Assembly (NCBI GenBank): GCA_011037195.1
Contig: JAAEAF010003762.1
Coordinates: 62,001 to 126,000, forward strand
DNA: 64,000 nt
Origin: Triatoma infestans
Taxonomy: Eukaryota; Arthropoda; Insecta; Hemiptera; Reduviidae
Reading direction: 5' to 3'
Positions 56,040 to 64,000 of this stretch are shown in pieces. Position 1 is the stretch's first letter; each line of letters starts with the position of its first letter. Under the pieces are notes generated by a model, which ran no database searches, had not been told where the DNA came from, and saw only the letters and a list, made by a program, of their open reading frames with translations. The position numbers and the translations under genes are program-made.

Positions 56040-57600
56040 TGGCCTCTGAGACTGCGCCTAAAGAGATTGTACACGCTTACGGTTTTCCTTAAGGGTTACT
56101 GTTGACTCAAAGAACACCTTTAGAAGCTGGACCTAGAATGCAATGGCCTCTGCGAAATCTCTGTGGAAATTGATAGCTTCTGATGGACTATGACACTATC
56201 ATTCAGAAAAAGTTTAGATATCTGGGAATATAGCTGGATATCGGAGAGGAATATTGGACACTCCTTAAAATAGTTTCGGATTATTAAATTTCTAACAGAA
56301 ATAGATGAGGAATTGGTGCTTTAGATTAACCAGAGACAGACAGCTGGTCCTTAGCTAAATACCAGAGAGAGACACTAGTTATCTTCATCAGAGGTTATTA
56401 TCCCAAAGACACCAACACCTGAAACCACTGATGATATAAAATAATGCAGTCAATGAAGTGAAAATTCTTTTATCGTTTTTACTTACCTACGTTCTTTACT
56501 GAGCACTGATAACAACTAAATGTTTAAGTTGCCAGAATTTCCAGTCGTACTTTGACGAAAGTTATGCGACAATCTGTGGGTGTTTTATGTTATAATATTC
56601 TTACAAGAAAAGTCACCCGCCCAAGACACGTGTATCACATTGTATATTGTAATTTATTAATAACATTATTAAAATACCAAATTAAACAGTTACATAATAG
56701 TTTTATTATGAAATATACAAATAAATATAAAATTTTATAACACTTATTATTGGTCCAGCTTTATTTGCAAACATTGTACAAATCCGATATTAGTATGTGC
56801 GACCGCAAAACATGGCCATACCGCGTCTATAGTTCGCTACTGAATGAAAACAGAATTATAACACAAACAAACAGACACACACCACACATATAAACAGAGT
56901 CATAGAAGCGCGGAATAGTAAAATTGTTGCAGGTGTCACAAACTGTATGCAATTACTTTCTGTATGACCTGTCGCTTCCCCAACCTACATAAATTGCAAC
57001 CAATGTTTTATATATGTATATATATTTGGCGTGGGTGTGTATGTTTTTGCATTTATGGCTGGGCGTCAGAGAAAAATGGTAGTAGCTGAGAGAGAGGAAC
57101 AATACGGAAATTCAATATTTTGGGACTCCCCTCTTGATTTTTGAATCTCCAGAATTGTTGCTATTAACCATGTTATTATGAACAAAATCTGGAGAGGACA
57201 GTTTAATGGGTAACAGATTTTCGAATAACCATCTACATTCTCGTATTTTTGAACTATAATTTCTTTACGATAGGTAATATCTGGATTGTGGCAAATATTA
57301 TCCGATAGGGGTGGCTCACCATATCGATGCGATTCACCATTATAACAGGATTATTATTACAAAAAGCTGTTTGCATTGTTTGCCATTTATTGATTTTGTT
57401 TGCAAAGAGTTATTCTCCTTTCTCCTTCTGGTCTAAACACACTGCTCGATGTAAAATTTATTTCCCGTTTAATCGATATAATTATAAATAAACCACATGA
57501 GGATGTGTTTAATATTTATTTATCTTGAATACTTAAGTGACACGAAGAAACATACTGAACTAAAACAAATATATTAATAACAATTTTTTATGAGTAAATT
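56040..57600. other. Unassigned stretch
   Basis: No gene assigned. 56200-56420 has some codon-like texture (tttagatatctgggaat) recalling an RT C-terminal part, but it is too weak to call. Confidence 0.35.
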
Positions 57601-57789
57601 TTAAGTTTTTTGTGAATCCTGTGGGTTCCTTGAACAATGACTATCTTTTCTTTGTTTTCTTTCACCGCAAATACAAACTTTAATTCGCACTTTTCTTTTT
57701 ACTTCTTCTCGTTTACCGGCTCTACCTAAGCACAATCTCTTGTGGTTCAAGAGCTTCTTGGTGGATTCTCCAGGCCAATGCCTGACCAA
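57601..57789 (-). pseudogene. Possible piggyBac-type transposase C-terminus
   Basis: The minus-strand frame reads RHWPGESTKK, then basic sequence KREEVKRKVRIKVC and CGERKQRKDSHC. A basic, Cys-rich tail after an RHxP motif is the layout of the piggyBac C-terminal cysteine-rich domain, but the full set of cysteines is not visible and no upstream DDD core was found. Alternative: chance ORF. Confidence 0.25.
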
Positions 57790-57799
57790 ACATATATGA

Positions 57800-58285
57800 A
57801 ATTGAACCTATATTGTTTCTAAAACAACTTGGGGTGAAGTACCTTTAGATCATTTATCCCACACAAGGATCAGCTGACTTTTCATTGCCTGGAAAGAAAG
57901 ACTTCATCATTACTTTTCATGCTCTGACCGTCAAAAGAGGGTCATTTTAGTATACCGAAGCATTCCCATAACATCTCTGAACCTATGACTCATAAGTTCA
58001 GTGTTTTAATGGTGGCCCTAACTAAAGAATAGAGGCACAATTTTCTGATACTAATACACAATTTTCTCTAGAGAACTGCAGTGGGCATATCTTCCTATTA
58101 CGTGAATTTCCGCCTGGAAGATGCTAGAAAACTTGCCCGAGACTTGGGCATTCCTTTAAATCACCATTTTATACTATATTTGTATTGCTCCACCGTCGGG
58201 TTGAGTTTAGCAAAAATAAAACTGTAGCAAAAATTCTACATAAAGTCATTACTTGTATTTAATTAAAAGTTGCAGTTGTGTGATT
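57800..58285. other. Unassigned stretch
   Basis: Nothing recognised. Confidence 0.35.
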
Positions 58286-58393
58286 GTTTTTATAGTATAC
58301 ATTATTACTTTCTCTGTAACTTTATGCTGTAAAGAAATAGTATTGTAAACGTATCATATTTTTGATATCGACTTTTTACTGGAAATACATTTA

Positions 58394-58505
58394 ATAGATA
58401 GATAGATAGATAATAGTAGATAGGTAGATAATGGATAGATAGATAGATAATAGGTAGATAGATAGATAATAGTTAGATAGATAGATAATAGATAGATAGA
58501 TAGGA
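58394..58505. repeat. (GATA)n microsatellite
   Basis: Imperfect TAGA units with TAATAG interruptions, in the microsatellite slot of repeat A. Confidence 0.95.
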
Positions 58506-58509
58506 AGAG

Positions 58510-59262
58510 AAATAGATAATAGCCTTATTAACAATATTAACAATAAAAATATAAAGAAGGGCCAATGTATACTAACATATAACATTCTTACAGATTGTTT
58601 TTTTAGGGATGTGTGGGATAAGGCTGAGAAAAATATGCAAGGAAAAAGAGAGAAAAACCTGGTGCTTAAAGAAAATATTAAGAGAGGAAATGCTTAAATC
58701 TTTAATGCCTCCACTGTATGGAAGGATTTTAGGCGGCTACTTCGGGCAGAGTGGATTGGGATGACAGTCTGGAGTGAAAAGCATTTCCAGGAGACGGTAC
58801 TGGATGAAGGTATGTACTCGGATTGTAGACAATCTTTCGTGGCAGTGGGCGATTTTAGTGTCAGTCGTGGCGAGCAAGACGCAAGTCTTAAGAATTTATT
58901 TTGGATACTCTGTTTTTTTTTCGATGTTATTGCTACTAGTCCAGACGGAGGGAGCGTAGAGTAACATCGATCGGATGACGAGTTTGTAAAGAAGGGTTGT
59001 TTTGTATGATTATTTCTGAGTCGCGTGACACTAACGGGATAGAAAGTCTTTCCATTTCCCATTCGTGGTCGCAAGTCCAATTTATTGTCCAGAGTTATCT
59101 CGAGGTACTTGACGTTGTTGGTTATTGGTACTGGCGTTGTCAGTTTCGGAAGTACATGTTTTACGGTGCACTGAGTCCGAAAAATTTGTCTGTGTGAGTG
59201 AGTCAACATAATCAGAAACATAAACTGCAAACTGGACGTTTCTTCCACGGCACTTGGCAATA
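58510..59262 (-). pseudogene. Jockey-like RT fragment nested in repeat A
   Basis: The minus-strand frame 58694-59275 (193 codons) contains NNVKYLEITLDNKLD, a degenerate connecting region, then QSIQNKFLRLASCSPR, matching the YLG..LD.KL...(I)QNK.LR......PR pattern after the jockey RT core. A later HPNP-type motif lies in another frame near 58755. No catalytic YADD remains. The 3' end faces the (GATA)n tract. The family differs from the RNase H-bearing fragments at 8324 and 48175. Confidence 0.65.
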
Positions 59263-59349
59263 AGATTTTGGTCAAAATCCGTCACCCGGAAGTTCCATTT
59301 TAGTGAATGGTTTTAGCATGGACTATGAATAGCACTTTTGTATGTAATA

Positions 59350-60400
59350 TTTTTTTTTAATAATTTGATCATACGTGTTCTGGGAGAGTTGGAATGTCAC
59401 GATCCCCTCATGTGCCGTTTCTAGTTTAGGTTCTTTCAGTTAATCACATAATATTGAAGTCACTAATGTTAGTATAAATTGCAAGTTTTTGAAGTAAGTT
59501 TGTTAAAAATAACAAAAACAAATAAACTGCAATAACAAAAAGTCGTATGAGTGTCTCTCTCCAGATGTTTCTGTTATTGCCGCCCCCGACCAAAAAAAAA
59601 AAAAAATTGTACCAAAGCCGATATGTATGTTAGTTAAAAATTGAACTTTGAAGAGGCACATAGTGTTTCCAGAGTATACGAATAGGCATTACATAGAGTT
59701 TTTCTAAAAGAGGCAATTCTGAGCAGTGTAATGTTTAAAGATGGCGTTTGATGCCATGGAAAAAGAGTTTTCCTTGGAAAACTGTTAACAATTGGAAGTT
59801 TCACTCAAGAGAAAATGTATGTGTGCGTGTGTAAGTATATGTGCGAGAAAAACTGACTGAAAGAGAAAGAAATCTAAAAGTAGGTGAAATGGAAATGGCC
59901 GGAGGGGAAGTATGAAGGCGGGCAGGAGTTGAAATTTATGAAAGTAGTTCTATAAAAGGGAGTAGATGTGGTACTTTTGAAGACATTAAGGGACAAGTTG
60001 CCCAGTCCTGGACAAGAACAGCGCCACCCACTCGCTCCGTCTCACTCTCTTTAATAAATGATAGACCATTCGTTCCGTATAAATAGGAAATGTATGTCAT
60101 AGATAGTGAGAATGTAGGGAGCTGTGTTTTTGTGTATGTTGATAATAGTGTGTGTGTGTGTGTGTACATAAAGAGGAAGCGAGAAGATTTAGTGTGCACT
60201 GTTGGACGACGCACTTTTGTTCAACATATCTAGTACTTTAGAGCTAGCCTAGAGCGAGCTACAACACATAAACTCAACCAGTAATATTAGAAAACCTTTG
60301 AAAAATTGGTCACATATCTCTAACAAAAATCATTAATTTATATTCGATTTTTTTTTTACTCTCTTTCTCTCTCTCTCTCTTTCATACACACACACACACC
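59350..60400. other. Unassigned stretch
   Basis: No gene recognised. A TATA-like ttctataaaaggg is at about 59948, and (GT)n at about 60148-60165. CT- and CA-rich runs precede a repeat A left end at 60360-60400. Confidence 0.4.
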
Positions 60401-60406
60401 CTCATT

Positions 60407-60665
60407 TTCTTCTCAAGCTGTGAGAGTTGAGTATCGCGATTGTGGCAAATGTTGGAAATTCATTTTTCATTTGAAATACATATGTTTTGAAGCCTCTGAC
60501 AATGAAGAAAAAAGTTTTTCTCTCATTCTAACTCATAACAGGAGTATTAGGAGAGATTTTTTTTTCGGTTGGTGCGTGCATTTGAGGGACCAATTGCTAT
60601 TAATTTCAAAAATTGCTCAATTTCTGAAATTTAACTCGATCGCAATAGTTCCAGTTACAAGTTGG
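60407..60665. repeat. Repeat A, two short left halves head to head
   Basis: Plus-strand left half (cgcgattgtggcaaatgttg, gaaatacatatgttttgaag) followed by a minus-strand left half (aatttctgaaatttaac, tcgatcgcaatagttcca). Confidence 0.55.
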
Positions 60666-63000
60666 AAGAGAAAATATATATAAACAAACATCTTTTTGTA
60701 TTTTACAACAGCATACAGCAAGGATGTATGAATACACAACCTGGTCAGAAAATTCATTGCAGTCGATAAAAACAAAATACATTATAACATACGAAAAAAA
60801 AACATCTTTTTTAGAATTGTCATATTTTCATTTCAGAATTTCAGGAAAAAACTGTCATTTATGGGGAAAAAAATCCCTTATTTATTTTTAATTGCCTATC
60901 ATTAATTAGTTTAATATTTCAAAATATGAATGACATATTTCACGTAATTAAATTTGTTTATTTTATAAATTTAATTATATTAGATGACTGAAGGCTTTTA
61001 GTGACGTATAAAAAATTGTCGCTTGGTTCTGAACATTATGTTAATAATACTTAAAAAAAAAAATCGTTTTCTAATAAAAAAGACAAACCACAAAAGACCG
61101 TCTTTCCTTCAAATCTCCGTTCCTCAGAACTTCCTTATTCCATAAAAAGAAAATCTGTTTTTGTTTTATTTTTAATTTTGTTTTGAAAAATATGCCACTA
61201 TTTAGGAAAAAAGAAGGAAAAACTTTATGGCTGTTACAATAACAATTGTTACAGTAACAATTGGATTGTAACTGATAATAGAAAATATCGGAGACCAACA
61301 AATTTGTTAACAGCAACAAGAATTGTGGCGGTGTAAAATAAATAATAAAACGAAGTTAGAAGTTTACTGTTATTTTATAAAATGACAATAAAATGAAACG
61401 GCTGCGTTCTTCGTTAACTCAAAAAATTATCCAACATCGGTAGCGACATCGAATGTCCGGTGAGTTTAAAGATACTTCTTAATACTTTATAAGAGTCCAA
61501 GTATCTTATAAGAAATATTGGTAATAATTTTTTAAAAACCAATATTAATTAAATGTCTGTAATATATAATTTTTTAATTTTTAGGGGTGGAATATGGATG
61601 ATAAAAGTAACTGGATGATCATAGCCAAGGAAGGAAATCCACAAAAATACTTAACACTGACCTCCCCAAACACTCACACAATACTCATAGTGACTGTTGT
61701 TATCCTGCAGGTTGTAGCTGATGTGTGAGCAACTAATTTGTTTTAGCGTAACTCTCATCACTCGGTGAGCACGTACTAATTTTACAAACCAATGATGCCA
61801 ATAGGAGCCAGAATAGATCTTTCAAGGGGCAATGGTAGCTCCAACTACTCCCTCTCCTCAAACACTAATTGAGGTTCTCCCATGGCAATAAACTCTACTA
61901 GGGGCTTCTAGCTTCTTAAATTTTTGGCGCACAAATTTATTGGAACCGATCTTTCATTGGGTCTGAATATAAATTAATGCAAAATATTTTATATATATAT
62001 ATATATATATATAAATATCTTCTGAAGAAATCCCCCTAACATCCAAATCCTGCTTAGGTGTCCTGATTAATGGTAGCAGAATGTGATGAGGAAATAGCAA
62101 TGAATGTAAAATCACGTCTTATACTGTGATAAACAATTTATATTTTAATATGATTAATGAGGGTTAGGAGAAGGGGATCGAATATATAGAGAGATAGAGA
62201 GAAGAGTGATGATGATGCCAGTGTAGAATGGCCATTTTGATAGCTTAGTTTGAAGAACGATACAGCTAATTAGAACTAGTACTTGTTCTAACAGTAGACT
62301 AGCTAGTTTTGCTAGCTTGATGAGAACTCTCTACCAGTGGCTTCTAGCAAAGAGCTGAGTGAAGACAGTTGTCTACTTGTAATGACTCTCTGAACTTTGT
62401 GTCTAGACAGCTGGAGAGTTTATAAGCTCTTATTGCTTGCTGTTCCAATCTAGCTTCTTGATTCTTAAAGGCTTCTTGACTGATTGTTACAGATTTTTGG
62501 ATATTAGTTTAAGACTGGCTAAAGACCTGGAGATTACCAGACTTTTACACTAATTTTGGTAATTTCAATACTGCCCATTCGTCCGTTCAGCGCAGTAAGT
62601 GTTCCAGAGGGGGAGCAAAAACTAGTTCAAGAGAGCATCGATGCGGATGGTATCCGTAGCGACTGAGAAATATGCTTATATATAAATATTTCATTGTTTA
62701 ATATTTGTTAATTTTTTGCATATTTATGTATTGGTATTTTAAAAATGATAATAAGAAAGGTTATCTCATTACCACATGGTAATAAAAAAAATATTTTTTC
62801 TCACAGGCGAAAAAGCACGATTTTCTCATCGAAAATCAAATTGTTCTTATTTATTGTTCTAAGAAAAATTTACTTTATTTAAATCGAATTTGAGAAATAG
62901 AGCGCTTTCATTAGAATGAAAAGAGCGGCCATGACAGGTGGAGAGGACTAATGGACTTTGCAATTTTGTAAGTCACCAGACCCAAAACACGCTTTAATTG
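60665..63000. other. Unassigned stretch
   Basis: AT-rich to about 61600, with a (TA)n tract at about 61990-62013, then more mixed composition at 62270-62670. No gene recognised. Confidence 0.4.
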
Positions 63001-63109
63001 CTAAATTTATATATTTGTTTGAAAAATATGAATAGTATAGAGCAAAGTCTCCAAAACTACAACTTGCGTGCCACATCCTGCCTAGATCTGATTCTATCCG
63101 GCCTGCAAA

Positions 63110-63480
63110 AGTATTGTGCGGAAAACTGCAGATTGAATATCCCTCAATATGTAATATATTTGCTCATATCAAGGGATTCAGAGCAATGTTATTACTTATC
63201 GATGGCCAGCTGAGAGATTTTGATTTTGCTAATGTGCTATGCTGTCAGAATTGTATGATAAAAGGAACAAAAAAATTTCCTTCTTCAGTTACATGTTACT
63301 TCAGATTTAAAACTAGCTTTTCAAAAGCGATTTACTGATCAAGGTGCCAATGTATGCAATCGAAGTTGGCTGTTTTCAAAATCATTTAATTGTGACGTTA
63401 CAACTGTTCTAAGCCACTGTCAAAATTGAAATTATTGATCTCTATGCAAATGAAGGAAGTGGACCGATTTATGTAAATTT
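63110..63480 (+). pseudogene. hAT transposase internal fragment
   Basis: The frame 63114-63338 reads NIFAHIKGFRAMLLLIDGQL, then RDFDFANVLCC. A second frame from 63304 reads DLKLAFQKRFTD and later LFSKSFNCDVTT. In that order this matches the middle of ZBED5/FAM200/GTF2IRD2-like hAT transposases (I..H.KAF..KL.L...QL...F.HFP; L..AFQ.RF.D; F..PF..DV). A frameshift and later stops (near 63426) show decay. Same superfamily branch as the element at 20724. Confidence 0.6.
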
Positions 63481-63689
63481 TTAAATCGCGCGCGCGAAAT
63501 TTCCGGTTGTAGATTTATTGTAGACAACGATTTTTGAGGACAAAAATTTTTATTGGAGCATGAAATAGTGAAATCAAAATAAATTTTTCTGATGAACATT
63601 TGGGTTCTTATTGAGAAAGCAGTGGCCACCTTTATTTTGTTGGAGCTTTCTACATTTTAATACCAGTACACAAATAAACTAAAAACTAC

Positions 63690-64000
63690 ACTACAAAAGA
63701 TGAAAATTGTAACGTCCAGTATTATATGTTCCAAAAAGTCCGTTCCAGCACATCGTCGGACTCACATAAATTCACACAAATATGAATCTAGAAGAGTCCT
63801 TGATGTAACACTTTCTACTTTGTTTCTTCGTTTTGCAAGGGTCCACAGTCCTTCTACAGTATTAGTGTGCGCCCCAGTTGTTGGATCTAAAAAATTCTCC
63901 GAGTGTTTACAGTCAAATGTATGAAAATGTAGCCTTGAAGATACATATCTGAAGGGGAGAGGGAAAACAGACTTAGACATTAGGTTTAAAGGAGAGGAAA
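63690..64000 (-). pseudogene. Merlin/ISXO2-like transposase, C-terminal part, cut by the window edge
   Basis: The minus-strand frame contains HSENFLDPTTGAHTNTVEGL, then LWTLAKRRNK and TSRTLLDSYLCEFM. This is the GAHTN.(I/V)EG.W...K signature of the DDE transposase of Merlin elements, the eukaryotic relatives of IS1016/IS1595. A TGA follows CEFM where W is usual. The expected continuation is still readable after it (RRCAGTDFLEHIILDV), so the stop is probably an inactivating point change. The N-terminal part lies beyond 64000. Confidence 0.7.

Larger units (their letters stand above)
58290..59350 (+). repeat. Repeat A copy, plus strand, split by a jockey-like fragment
   Basis: Left half actttctctgtaac...aacgtatcatatttttgata and ttttactggaaatac (to 58395), then a (GATA)n slot. 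The right half resumes at about 59265 with ggtcaaaatccgtcacccgg and aagttccattttagtgaatg. Confidence 0.7.

Overview
The window is AT-rich, eukaryotic and almost entirely repetitive. I found no convincing complete host protein-coding gene, rRNA or functional tRNA gene, and no CRISPR array or prokaryotic operon. The transposon mix (R1/LOA-like and jockey-like non-LTR elements, hAT, Merlin, a tRNA-derived SINE, Penelope-type hammerhead motifs) and the many microsatellites suggest an arthropod, probably an insect. That is inference; nothing here fixes the species. The region is probably intergenic or a large intron.

The largest feature is a nearly full-length LOA/R1-like non-LTR retrotransposon at 32130-37170, bounded by a 12-bp target-site duplication. 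It has a GC-rich leader, a (TTTA)n stretch, then an endonuclease-RT-RNase H reading frame with two single-base deletions near its 3' end. Other elements with visible boundaries are a 933-bp hAT derivative (20724-21656, perfect 8-bp duplication), a 5'-truncated jockey-like element (54591-56029, 11-bp duplication) carrying a second nested repeat, a ~900-bp foldback element (about 480-1370) and a ~720-bp element with ~80-bp inverted ends (about 19866-20586). Retroelement or transposase fragments occur at 3.5, 8.3, 40.4, 42.7, 48.2, 58.5, 63.1 and 63.8 kb; the last, a Merlin-type transposase, runs off the right edge.

One family dominates the background. This 'repeat A' occurs about 20 times on both strands. 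It has a hairpin at its left end, a microsatellite slot after the block that reads cccctga...aaatggtctg, two or more internal modules carrying aaccggaagt and cgaaaacggctcc, and a right-end hairpin gtgtgagtgtttcacac. Three retroelement fragments sit in the microsatellite slot in the same relative orientation.

The most interesting signal is a dispersed set of about ten small hammerhead-ribozyme motifs (11.24, 13.16, 16.70, 17.85, 26.72, 28.16/28.79, 41.24, 46.3, 46.66 and 53.57 kb) of the type associated with Penelope-like elements. They show the core CUGANGA, a short stem II, GAAA, a self-complementary stem III (ACCGGU or ACGU) that would need a dimer, and a GUC cleavage triplet. Several sit in inverted pairs. 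No Penelope reverse transcriptase is visible, so these appear to be non-autonomous remnants.

Possible host signals are weak: a terminal-exon-like segment at 29401-29670 behind a strong splice acceptor, and a 44-codon ORF at 31311 behind a TATA box.
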